From: Cereibacter johrii
GTDB taxonomy: Bacteria; Pseudomonadota; Alphaproteobacteria; Rhodobacterales; Rhodobacteraceae
Direction of reading: 5' to 3'
Length of the DNA: 32,905 nt
NCBI RefSeq assembly: GCF_001720585.1
Contig: NZ_MABH01000052.1
Coordinates: 1 to 32,905 of the forward strand
Each line of letters opens with the position of its first letter. Position 1 is the stretch's first letter. Of the stretch, positions 16,670 through 23,933 are shown one piece after another. A model generated the notes under the pieces. The model had not been told where the DNA came from, did not search any database, and saw nothing but the letters and a program-made list of their open reading frames with translations. A program made the translations under genes and the position numbers.

Positions 16670-16694
16670 GGAACATCCGGCGTGACCGGCCGTT
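16670..16694 (+). promoter_or_regulatory. GGAAC-N16-CGTT element upstream of the ferritin-like gene
   Basis: GGAAC (16670-16674) and GTT (16692-16694) are 17 bases apart, and the base before GTT is C, giving an exact match to the EcfG-type form GGAAC-N16-CGTT. The ATG at 16724 is 29 bases downstream, the same distance as at the YdeP-like gene. A terminator just upstream implies a promoter must lie here. Confidence 0.6.
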
Positions 16695-16723
16695 CACCGG
16701 GCACAACCTGGATGGAGACAGAC

Positions 16724-17221
16724 ATGAAGACGAAGGAACTCGACACGGCCTTTCACGACATGCTCAAGGACGTCTATTACGCCGAGCGCCAGATCCTGAA
16801 GGCCCTGCCCAAGATGGCCCGCGCGGCCCAGTCCGAGCAGCTCAAGGAGGCCTTCAAGACCCACCGCGAAGAGACCGAGGGCCAGAAGGAGCGGCTCGAG
16901 AAGGTGTTCGAGCTTCTGGGCAAGCGGGCGCAGGGCAAGACCTGCCCGGCCATCGACGGGATCATCGAGGAAGGCTCCGAGGTGATGGACGAATACAAGG
17001 ACAGCCCGGCGCTCGACGCGGCGCTGCTCGCGGCGGCGCAGGCGGTCGAACATTACGAGATGGCCCGCTACGGGACGCTCGTGGCCTGGGCCAAGACCCT
17101 CGGGATGGAGGATGCGGCGAAGCTTCTGGCCGAAACGCTGGAAGAGGAGAAGAAGACCGATGGCCTTCTGAACGATCTCGCCGGCGCCGAGGTGAACCAG
17201 AGCGCTCTCGCAGCGGCCTGA
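16724..17221 (+). CDS. DUF892/YciF-type ferritin-like protein
   Basis: A 165-residue all-helical protein of the YciE/YciF (DUF892) family. Candidate metal ligands sit in four helices: E21 (YYAERQI), H47 and E50 (THREET), E109 and H110 (VEHYEMARYG), and E140-E142 (LEEEKK). YciF-like proteins are dimeric ferritin-like folds of uncertain function and are commonly stress-induced. GGAG lies 7 bases before the ATG. The gene stands alone between a terminator upstream and a hairpin 9 bp downstream, with its own GGAAC-N17-GTT element. Confidence 0.92.
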   Translation: MKTKELDTAFHDMLKDVYYAERQILKALPKMARAAQSEQLKEAFKTHREETEGQKERLEKVFELLGKRAQGKTCPAIDGIIEEGSEVMDEYKDSPALDAALLAAAQAVEHYEMARYGTLVAWAKTLGMEDAAKLLAETLEEEKKTDGLLNDLAGAEVNQSALAAA

Positions 17222-17229
17222 GTCCGGAC

Positions 17230-17318
17230 GGAGGGGCCTCTGGCCCCTCCCATCGAAGCCCGCGCCTGATGGTCTCCCAGCGGGTTCGATTCTTAGGGAG
17301 GGGCCACTGGCCCCTCCC
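17230..17318 (+). repeat. Two tandem copies of a GGAGGGGCC hairpin unit
   Basis: Two near-identical hairpins stand 67 bp apart: 17230-17238 with 17242-17250 (9-bp stem, loop TCT) and 17296-17305 with 17309-17318 (10-bp stem, loop ACT). The sequence just after each stem is also alike (TCGAAGCCCGCGC versus TCGGGGCCCGCGC), so the unit was probably duplicated. The first copy begins 9 bp after the ferritin-like gene and is likely its terminator. Confidence 0.7.
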
Positions 17319-17736
17319 GTCGGGGCCCGCGCAGCATGTCCTGCATCGCGCGCGCCTCTCGTGCCGGCGCCCGATGTCTCGAGCATCTATGCCGAGACAG
17401 AGTGCCAGACGCCGCTCATGACCCGCAGCGGGACATCTTCCCCGACAGCCGAGCGCATCAATGCGCAGGCCCGATCGTGCTGGCACGTCCCGTCACATGC
17501 GCTCCGGCCGTGCCAATGGCCCGAAGTTCATGCCCGCTGTCGCGCGATCCGTTGTACCGCGCCCTGTGCTTCTCCGTCTCGTCCGCGTCATGCGATCCTG
17601 GGAGCCTCATGGCCTCGACCGGCGGCTCGAGAGCACCGTCCCGGGCGAAGTCCGCCCAATTCTTGAGCGAACAGCTCGGAACAAGAGCAGGCGGCCTCTC
17701 CGAATTCCCGAAACATGCTCTCTCCGGGGCCGGAAC
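17319..17736. other. About 400 bp with no supported gene
   Basis: Open frames cross this stretch on both strands, but none has a Shine-Dalgarno, recognisable domain or the codon pattern of the neighbours. One dyad, GTCTCG (17376-17381) with CGAGAC (17393-17398), is visible. The stretch could hold an untranslated RNA, an upstream control region for feo, or a decayed gene. I see nothing that decides between these. Confidence 0.5.
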
Positions 17737-17777
17737 TTGATCCGCGTCAAGGTGCCCCAGCCTCCAATCCCTATTAA
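17737..17777 (+). promoter_or_regulatory. FNR-type box and -10 element of the feo operon
   Basis: TTGAT-CCGC-GTCAA (17737-17750) matches the FNR/FnrL box with one change (G for A). A TATTAA (17772-17777) lies downstream at a distance that places the box centre about 41 bases before the predicted start point near 17784. This is the classic class II FNR activator position. The leader of about 55 nt contains a small ACCAC/GTGGT stem (17786-17790 with 17796-17800) and ends in GAAGGAG before feoA1. Iron(II) import under low oxygen fits such control. Confidence 0.75.
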
Positions 17778-17838
17778 AACCGTAAACCACTCAGGGTGGT
17801 CCGACGGGCAGAGGGTCCGGGGCGAAGGAGACGAGTTG

Positions 17839-18087
17839 ATGATGAATGCGAGGCAGATGCCCTTGGCCTTCGCGCCGGAAGAGGCGCGGCTGGCGGTCAC
17901 GGGGCTCGCGGGCTGCAAGGAGATGCAGAAGCGTCTTTCCGAGATGGGCCTGCATGTCGGTGGCGAGGTGAAGGTGATCCGCGGCTGCGTCTCGGGCCCG
18001 CTTCTCCTCGCGGTGGGCAAGTCGCGCCTCGCGCTCGGGCAGGAGATGTCCCGCAAGATCTTCGTCACCCCGCTGCAGGACAGGTAA
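17839..18087 (+). CDS. feoA: FeoA-domain protein, first copy
   Basis: An 82-residue SH3-like FeoA protein. The segment GLAGCKEMQKRLSEMGLHVG, followed by VKVIRGCVSGPLLLAVGKSR, is typical of the fold. Two adjacent ATG codons (17839 and 17842) are possible; GAAGGAG at 17824-17830 favours the first. FeoA is thought to bind FeoB and affect its GTPase-driven Fe(II) transport. It carries cysteines in GC-K and GC-V that the second FeoA lacks. It is the first gene of a four-gene feo operon. Confidence 0.9.
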   Translation: MMNARQMPLAFAPEEARLAVTGLAGCKEMQKRLSEMGLHVGGEVKVIRGCVSGPLLLAVGKSRLALGQEMSRKIFVTPLQDR

Positions 18088-18093
18088 CAGCCG

Positions 18094-18333
18094 ATGGTTC
18101 TCTCGCTGAAAGACATGGCGGCCGGCGCGACCGCCCGCGTCACGGGCTACGCCCCCGGAGGTGCCGCCTACCGCCAGAAGCTGCTCTCGATGGGCCTGAC
18201 ACCCGGCACGGCGCTGCGCGTCCTGCGGGTGGCTCCGCTGGGCGACCCGGTGGTGATCGAGGTCCGCGGCTATCAGCTGTCGCTGCGCAAGGCCGAAGCC
18301 TCGGCCCTGTCCATCGAGGAGACCGCGGCATGA
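18094..18333 (+). CDS. feoA: FeoA-domain protein, second copy
   Basis: A 79-residue FeoA protein of standard form: GYAPGGAAYRQKLLSMGLTP, then RVAPLGDPVVIEVRGYQLSL. It follows the first feoA by 6 bp, and its stop overlaps the feoB start (ATGA). The two copies are divergent in sequence, which suggests an old duplication and different roles rather than redundancy. Confidence 0.94.
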   Translation: MVLSLKDMAAGATARVTGYAPGGAAYRQKLLSMGLTPGTALRVLRVAPLGDPVVIEVRGYQLSLRKAEASALSIEETAA

Positions 18334-20642
18334 GCGGGGCCACCATCGCCCTTCTGGGCAATCCGAACTGCGGCAAGACCACCCTCTTCAACGCCTTGAC
18401 CGGCACGCGGCAGATGGTCGGCAACTGGCCCGGCGTCACGGTCGAGAAGAAGACCGGCGAGATCCGCTTCGCCGGCCGCACCGCGGCCCTCGTCGATCTG
18501 CCCGGCACCTATTCGCTGGGATCCGGCCACACCGTCTCGACCGACGAGCGGATCGCGCGCGACTTCGCCCTGTCTGGCGAGGCGCAGCTCGTGGTCAATA
18601 TCGTCGATGCCTCGAACATCGAGCGGAACCTCTATCTGACGCTGCAGATCCTCGAGATGGGCGTGCCGGTGGTGGTGGCGCTCAACATGATGGACATCGC
18701 CGCAAGCCAGCGGATCGAGATCGACCTCGAGACGCTTGCGGCCCGGCTCGGCTGTCCGGTCGTGCCCATCGTGGCCGCCACCGGCCGGGGCATCGAGGAG
18801 CTGAAGGCGGCCCTCGTGCGGGCGCTGGACACGGGCGTGCCGGCCGTGAAGCCGCTCTCCTACGTCCCCGAGATCGAGGCCGCGGTGGCCGATCTCGTCC
18901 CCGCCATCGAGGCGGCGGGCGAGACGCGCGCGCCGGGCTGGCTCGCGCTCGAACTCCTCGAGGGCAGCCGCACGCTGATCGCCCGCGTGCCGGCGCTGGC
19001 TCCCGAGGTGGCGCGCGCGCGGCAGGCGCTGGAAGAGGCTCTGGGCTACGATCCCGACACGGCCATCGCGAGCGGCCGCTACGATGCGGTGGCCGAGGTG
19101 ACCGCCGCGGCGGTGCGCCGGACCTCCGAACTCGGCCGCACCCTCTCGGACCGGATCGACCGGGTGGTGCTGAACCGGGTGCTCGGCATCCCGATCTTCC
19201 TCTTCGTCATGTATCTGATGTTCCTGTTCACGATCAACGTGGGCAGCGCCTTCATCGACTTCTTCGACGTGGCGGCCGCGACGATCTTCGTCGAGGGCAC
19301 GGCCGAACTTCTCGGCCGGGCGGGCAGCCCCGACTGGCTGACGACCGTGCTCGCCTCGGGCGTGGGCGGCGGCGTGCAGACGGTGGCCACCTTCATCCCG
19401 GTCATCGCCTGCCTCTTCCTCTTCCTCTCGGTGCTCGAGGATTCGGGCTACATGGCGCGGGCAGCCTTCGTGATGGACCGGTTCATGCGGATCGTGGGCC
19501 TGCCGGGCAAGAGTTTCGTGCCGCTGATCGTGGGCTTCGGCTGCAACGTGCCCGCGGTGATGGCGACGCGCACGCTCGAGAACGAGCGCGACCGGACCAT
19601 GACCATCGCCATGGCGCCCTTCATGTCCTGCGGCGCGCGGCTGCCGGTCTATGCGCTGTTCGCCGCCGCCTTCTTCCCGGCGAACGGGCAGAACCTCGTG
19701 TTCCTGCTCTATCTGATCGGGATCCTCGCGGCCGTCTTCACCGGTCTCGTGCTGAAGAGCACGCTCCTGCCGGGCAGCACCACCCCCTTCGTGATGGAAC
19801 TGCCGCCCTATCACATCCCCACATTGCGCTCGGTACTGCTGCGCACCTGGGACCGGCTCAAGTCCTTCGTGATCCGCGCGGGCCGGGTGCTCGTGCCGGT
19901 GGTGGCGGTGATTGCGGTGCTGAACTCCTGGGGGCGCGACGGCAGCTTCGGCAACGAGGACACGGACAATTCCGTGCTGGCGGCCATCGGCCAGACCATC
20001 GCCCCGGCCTTCGAGCCCATGGGCATCCGCCCCGAGAACTGGCCCGCGACGGTCGGCATCTTCACCGGCCTTCTGGCCAAGGAGGCGGTGGTGGGCACGC
20101 TGAACGCGCTCTATTCCGGCATGGGCGGGACGGAGGACGTGCAGGAAGAGGCCGCGCCCTACAGTCTGACCGCCGGCCTCTCGGCCGCCGTGGCGACCAT
20201 CGGTGAGAATTTCGGCGACCTCGCCGGCGCGTTCACCGACCCGCTCGGGATCGAGCTCGGGGACATCTCCTCGACGGACGTCGCCGCGGAGGAGCTCGAG
20301 GTTTCGACCGGCACCTTCGGCGCGATGCGCGCCCTCTTCGACGGTCAGGCCGGGGCCTTCGCCTATCTCCTCATGGTGCTGCTCTATGTGCCCTGCACCG
20401 CCGCCATCGCCGCCGTCTGGCGCGAGGCGGGCCCGGCCTGGACGGGCTTCGTCTCGGTCTGGACGCTGATGATGGGCTGGGGCTCGGCCACGGTCTTCTA
20501 TCAGGCCGCCACCTTCGCCCGCCATCCCGAGGCCTCGGCGCTCTGGATCGGCGGGGTCCTCGCGGCCTTCGCCCTCGTCATCCTCGTCATGAAGCGGATC
20601 GGGGGCACCGGCGCCTCCCGGTCCGCCCCCGCCGGAGCCTGA
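18330..20642 (+). CDS. feoB: Ferrous iron transporter FeoB
   Basis: A 770-residue inner-membrane protein that imports Fe(II). The N-terminal G domain has G1 GNPNCGKT (10-17), G3 DLPG (56-59) and G4 NMMD (119-122). A helical insulator domain leads to two Gate-type halves, with GFGCNVPAVMATRTLENERD and PFMSCGARLPVYALFAAAFF carrying conserved cysteines. The start overlaps the second feoA by 4 bp; upstream in-frame sequence belongs to other genes. Length is normal for the family. Confidence 0.97.
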   Translation: MSGATIALLGNPNCGKTTLFNALTGTRQMVGNWPGVTVEKKTGEIRFAGRTAALVDLPGTYSLGSGHTVSTDERIARDFALSGEAQLVVNIVDASNIERNLYLTLQILEMGVPVVVALNMMDIAASQRIEIDLETLAARLGCPVVPIVAATGRGIEELKAALVRALDTGVPAVKPLSYVPEIEAAVADLVPAIEAAGETRAPGWLALELLEGSRTLIARVPALAPEVARARQALEEALGYDPDTAIASGRYDAVAEVTAAAVRRTSELGRTLSDRIDRVVLNRVLGIPIFLFVMYLMFLFTINVGSAFIDFFDVAAATIFVEGTAELLGRAGSPDWLTTVLASGVGGGVQTVATFIPVIACLFLFLSVLEDSGYMARAAFVMDRFMRIVGLPGKSFVPLIVGFGCNVPAVMATRTLENERDRTMTIAMAPFMSCGARLPVYALFAAAFFPANGQNLVFLLYLIGILAAVFTGLVLKSTLLPGSTTPFVMELPPYHIPTLRSVLLRTWDRLKSFVIRAGRVLVPVVAVIAVLNSWGRDGSFGNEDTDNSVLAAIGQTIAPAFEPMGIRPENWPATVGIFTGLLAKEAVVGTLNALYSGMGGTEDVQEEAAPYSLTAGLSAAVATIGENFGDLAGAFTDPLGIELGDISSTDVAAEELEVSTGTFGAMRALFDGQAGAFAYLLMVLLYVPCTAAIAAVWREAGPAWTGFVSVWTLMMGWGSATVFYQAATFARHPEASALWIGGVLAAFALVILVMKRIGGTGASRSAPAGA

Positions 20643-20648
20643 GGATCC

Positions 20649-20885
20649 ATGCTGCTGATCGCTGTCCGTGACTATCTGCGCGAGCGCCACCAGGCGAGCC
20701 TCGGAGACCTCGCGCACCGCTTTCGCTGCGATCCCTCCGCCATGCGGGGGATGGTCGAGCACTGGATCGGCAAGGGCAAGGCGCGCGAATTGCCCTGCGC
20801 GGCGCTGGCCTGCGGCAAATCCTGCTGCGGCTGCACCAAGGCCCCGGAGGTGATCTACGAATGGGTCGGGGGGCAGCCGCACTGA
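20649..20885 (+). CDS. feoC: FeoC-like winged-helix protein with a cysteine cluster
   Basis: A 78-residue protein 6 bp after feoB. Residues 1-45 fit a small winged helix (LRERHQASLGDLAHRFRCDP), and cysteines C50, C55, C59, C60 and C62 are clustered at the C-terminal side, with C27 elsewhere. FeoC proteins bind an oxygen-sensitive iron-sulfur cluster and protect or tune FeoB. The cysteine spacing here is denser than the CxxxxCxxC form I know from enterobacteria. A weak GC stem (about 20893-20913) follows and may end the operon. Confidence 0.85.
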   Translation: MLLIAVRDYLRERHQASLGDLAHRFRCDPSAMRGMVEHWIGKGKARELPCAALACGKSCCGCTKAPEVIYEWVGGQPH

Positions 20886-20920
20886 TCCTCTAGGGCAGCG
20901 GGCCACGGCCGCCCGAAAGC

Positions 20921-20939
20921 GGTTAACGCTCGTTAAACC
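20921..20939. promoter_or_regulatory. CtrA-like TTAA dyad upstream of comM
   Basis: GGTTAACGCTCGTTAAACC contains TTAACG (20923-20928) and its complement CGTTAA (20931-20936), with a full GTTAAC half-site at 20922-20927. CtrA sites are two TTAA words, usually 7 bases apart; here the gap is 6. It lies 36 bp before the comM start. CtrA control of DNA-uptake genes, including comM, is described in Rhodobacter capsulatus as I recall it. Confidence 0.4.
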
Positions 20940-20974
20940 AATTCCGGCTAAGGCTCGGGCGAAAGGGGAAGCCC

Positions 20975-22513
20975 ATGATCGCCCGAGCCTTCACCGTTGC
21001 CTTCGAGGGCATCGATCCGCGCAGCGTCGAGGTGCAATGTGCCGTTTCGCCGGGGCTGCCCGCCTTCGCCATCGTGGGCCTGCCCGACAAGGCGGTCTCG
21101 GAGGCGCGCGAGCGGGTGCGGACGGCGCTCGCCTCCATGTCCATCGCCCTGCCCTCGCGCCGGATCACCGTGAACCTCTCGCCCGCCGACCTGCCCAAGG
21201 AAGGCTCGCACTTCGATCTCGCCATCGCGCTCGCGCTTCTGGCCGCGCTCGAGATCGTGCCCGCCGAAGAGGTCGAGCGGATCCTCGCCATCGGAGAACT
21301 GTCGCTCGACGGGCGCCTCGTCCCGGTCGCGGGTGCCCTTCCGGCCGCGGTCGCGGCCGCCGAACAGGATCGCGCGCTCCTCTGCCCCCGCGGCTCGGGG
21401 GCGGAAGCGGCCTGGGTCGGGGCCACGGAGGTCCTCGCAGCCGCCTCGCTCGACCAGGTGGTGCGTCATTTCACCGGACAGGCGTCGATCCCGCCCGCCG
21501 AGGCGGGCGAGGTGAACGACCGGCCCGCGGCCTCGGTCGATCTGGCCTCTGTCAGCGGGCAGGAGCGGGCCCGGCGCGCGCTGGAGATTGCCGCAGCCGG
21601 GCGGCACCATCTGCTGATGATCGGGGCGCCCGGGTCTGGGAAGTCTCTGCTCGCGCGCTGCATGCCCGGCCTTCTGCCGCCGATGACACCGGCCGAGGCG
21701 CTCGAGACCTCCATGATCCATTCGCTCGCGGGCAAGCTCAGCGAGGGCGGGATCAGCCGGGCGCGCCCCTTCAGCAGCCCCCATCACACGGCCTCGCCCG
21801 CGTCCATCGTCGGCGGCGGCCGCCGGGCCGGGCCGGGCGAGGTGAGCCTCGCCCACAATGGTGTCCTTTTCCTCGACGAACTGCCCGAATTTCCGCCGCG
21901 CGTGCTCGACACGCTGCGCCAGCCGCTCGAGACCGGCGAGATCATGGTGCCGCGCGCCGATGCCCGCCACCGCTACCCGTGCCGCTTCCTGCTGATCGCG
22001 GCCGCCAATCCCTGCCGCTGCGGCCATCTCGCGGATGCGTCCAGGGCCTGCAGCCGCGCCCCCACCTGCGGAGAGGACTATCTCGGCCGGATCTCGGGCC
22101 CGCTCATGGACAGGCTCGACCTGCGGATCGAGGTGCCCCCGGTCGGTTGGGTCGACGGACGGCTGCCGGCCGCCACCGAGAATTCGGCCACCGTCGCCGC
22201 GCGCGTCGCGGCCGCCCGGGCCCTCCAGACGCGGCGTTACGACGGATTGGCCGGGGTGCGGGTGAATGCGGATGCAGAAGGCCCGCTGCTCGAGGAGGTG
22301 GCCGCTCCCGACGCCGAGGGACGCGCGCTCCTCGCCCGGGTGGCGGAGCGGTTCGGCCTGTCGGCGCGGGCCTATCACCGGATCCTGCGGGTGGCGCGCA
22401 CGATCGCGGATCTCGACGGCGCGCCGGAGGTGCGCCATCCCCATCTGGCGGAAGCGGTGAGCTACCGCCTCACCGCCACCAGGCCGAGGATCACTCCCGC
22501 CACGCAGGGCTGA
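20975..22513 (+). CDS. comM: ComM/YifB-family magnesium-chelatase-like AAA+ ATPase
   Basis: A 512-residue protein with an N-terminal Lon-type substrate domain (GLPAFAIVGLPDKAVSEARE, residues about 27-46) and a AAA+ core. Walker A GAPGSGKS is at 217-224, with Walker B GVLFLDELPEF downstream and a cysteine-rich zinc-like insert (NPCRCGHL, then SRAC and PTCGEDY). ComM is a branch-migration helicase that helps integrate incoming DNA in natural transformation and gene-transfer-agent uptake. AAAGGGGAAG precedes the ATG. It is convergent with gshB; the 63-bp gap holds only an imperfect stem. Confidence 0.93.
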   Translation: MIARAFTVAFEGIDPRSVEVQCAVSPGLPAFAIVGLPDKAVSEARERVRTALASMSIALPSRRITVNLSPADLPKEGSHFDLAIALALLAALEIVPAEEVERILAIGELSLDGRLVPVAGALPAAVAAAEQDRALLCPRGSGAEAAWVGATEVLAAASLDQVVRHFTGQASIPPAEAGEVNDRPAASVDLASVSGQERARRALEIAAAGRHHLLMIGAPGSGKSLLARCMPGLLPPMTPAEALETSMIHSLAGKLSEGGISRARPFSSPHHTASPASIVGGGRRAGPGEVSLAHNGVLFLDELPEFPPRVLDTLRQPLETGEIMVPRADARHRYPCRFLLIAAANPCRCGHLADASRACSRAPTCGEDYLGRISGPLMDRLDLRIEVPPVGWVDGRLPAATENSATVAARVAAARALQTRRYDGLAGVRVNADAEGPLLEEVAAPDAEGRALLARVAERFGLSARAYHRILRVARTIADLDGAPEVRHPHLAEAVSYRLTATRPRITPATQG

Positions 22514-22576
22514 CGGGCCCGCAGCTCTTCCGGGCGCCGGAGAGGGTGAATGGCCGGCTCGAAGCCCCGAGGCCGG

Positions 22577-23521
22577 TCAGCCGCGCCTGCGGGCTTCGAT
22601 CACCTCCCAGATCCGCGCGGCGCCGTTGGTGCCGTCGAATCGCTCGAGCTCCTGCAGGCCGGTAGGCGAGGTCACGTTGATCTCGGTCAGCCAGTCGCCG
22701 ATGACGTCGATCCCCACGAAGATCTGCCCCTTCTCGCGCAGCACCGGCCCCAGCGCCGCGCAGATCTCGCGGTCGCGATCGGTCAGGCTCACCTTCTCGG
22801 CCCGGCCGCCCACATGCATGTTCGACCGCGTCTCGCCCGCCTGCGGCACGCGATTGATGGCCCCGATGGGCTCGCCGTCGACGAGGATGATCCGCTTGTC
22901 GCCCTTCTCGACGGCGGGCAGGAACTTCTGCGCGATGAGCGGCTCGCGGCTCATCGAGGTGAAGAGCTCATGCAGCGAGGAGAGGTTCCGGTCGTTCGGG
23001 TCCAGCCGGAAGACGCCCGCGCCCCCGTTGCCGTAGAGCGGCTTCAGGATGATGTCGCCATGCCGCTCCTTGAAGGCGCGGATCGTGGCCAGATCGCGCG
23101 CGATGGTGGTGGGCGGGATCAGATCGGGGAAACGCAACACGAGAAGCTTCTCGGGCGCGTTGCGCACCCAGAACGGATCATTGACCACCAGCACCTCGGG
23201 CATCAGCAGCTCGAGGATATGGGTCGTGGTGATATAGCCCATGTCGAAGGGCGGATCCTGCCGCAGCCAGACCACGTCGAACTCGCCGAGATCGACGGTC
23301 GTGGTCTCGCCGTAGCTCACATGGTTGCCCTTCTCGCGCCGGAGCTCGATCCAGCACCCCCGGGCCGTCACCCGACCGTCGTCGTAGGCGAGATGGTCCG
23401 GCGTGTAGAAGAACAGCCGATGCCCGCGGGCCTGGGCTTCCAGCGCGATGCGGAACGTGCTGTCCGCATCGATATTGACCGATCCGATCGGATCCATCTG
23501 AAGGGCGACGTTCAGGCTCAT
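22577..23521 (-). CDS. gshB: Glutathione synthetase
   Basis: A 314-residue ATP-grasp enzyme that joins glycine to gamma-glutamylcysteine. It begins [20 protein letters not shown], the usual N-terminal pattern. [15 protein letters not shown] is the ATP-binding loop, and [21 protein letters not shown] and [20 protein letters not shown] carry the metal and substrate residues. The ATG at 23519-23521 is chosen because AGGAG lies 6 bases upstream; the ATG two codons before it would directly abut the Shine-Dalgarno. It lies 58 bp downstream of yraN. Confidence 0.97.
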   Translation of the reverse strand: MSLNVALQMDPIGSVNIDADSTFRIALEAQARGHRLFFYTPDHLAYDDGRVTARGCWIELRREKGNHVSYGETTTVDLGEFDVVWLRQDPPFDMGYITTTHILELLMPEVLVVNDPFWVRNAPEKLLVLRFPDLIPPTTIARDLATIRAFKERHGDIILKPLYGNGGAGVFRLDPNDRNLSSLHELFTSMSREPLIAQKFLPAVEKGDKRIILVDGEPIGAINRVPQAGETRSNMHVGGRAEKVSLTDRDREICAALGPVLREKGQIFVGIDVIGDWLTEINVTSPTGLQELERFDGTNGAARIWEVIEARRRG

Positions 23522-23579
23522 GCGCATCTCCTGCCGAATGGGCCCTTGATGGCGCAGCGCCCGGACGGTTGCAACCGGA

Positions 23580-23933
23580 TCAGGCGGCGAAGGCGTTCTC
23601 GATGATCTCGACCCGGCCCAGCGCATCGACGAGGGCCACGTCGAACCGGCTGGCGGTCAGCTGCCCCCGTGGCTCTCCGGCCAGAAACTCCGAGGCAGCG
23701 CCATAGATGCGGCCCATCTGCCGGCGCGAGAGCCGGGCCGCGGCGGCGGCATGGCTCGTGCTCTTCTTGACCTCGATGAAGATCACCTCGGCCCCCTCGC
23801 GGGCGATCAGATCGATCTCGCCCGAGTGGCCCCGCCAGCGCCGGGCCGCCACCGGCCGCCCCGATCGGTCGTAGATCCGGGCCACCGCCTCTTCGGCCGT
23901 CCGGCCCGCGTGATAGGACACTTCTCCGCTCAT
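23580..23933 (-). CDS. yraN: UPF0102/YraN-family nuclease-fold protein
   Basis: A 117-residue protein with the PD-(D/E)XK nuclease-like core of Yra[20 protein letters not shown] followed by VIFIEVKKS supplies the E-D...E-V-K catalytic set. Family function is not settled. Its ATG overlaps the rsmI stop (ATGA), and the rsmI-yraN pairing beside a penicillin-binding-protein activator is a conserved arrangement also seen in enterobacteria. Confidence 0.92.
   Translation of the reverse strand: MSGEVSYHAGRTAEEAVARIYDRSGRPVAARRWRGHSGEIDLIAREGAEVIFIEVKKSTSHAAAAARLSRRQMGRIYGAASEFLAGEPRGQLTASRFDVALVDALGRVEIIENAFAA

Noticed and set aside
17230-17318. CRISPR-like repeats
   Set aside because: There are only two copies, each a self-complementary hairpin, with no further spacers and no cas genes.
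17732-17757. A GGAAC at 17732 before feo as an EcfG-type site
   Set aside because: The bases 16 to 17 downstream are not GTT, and the FNR box with a -10 element explains the promoter better.
17458-17790. A 110-codon minus-strand frame before feo
   Set aside because: It has no Shine-Dalgarno, no recognisable domain, and covers the FNR box and -10 element of the feo promoter.
17461-17838. Upstream extension of the feoA1 frame
   Set aside because: The extension crosses the FNR-type promoter, lacks a ribosome site and does not resemble FeoA.
18273-20906. An 877-codon antisense frame over feoB
   Set aside because: It is low-complexity, rich in Glu, His, Arg and Gly, with no recognisable domain, while the FeoB motifs on the other strand are complete.
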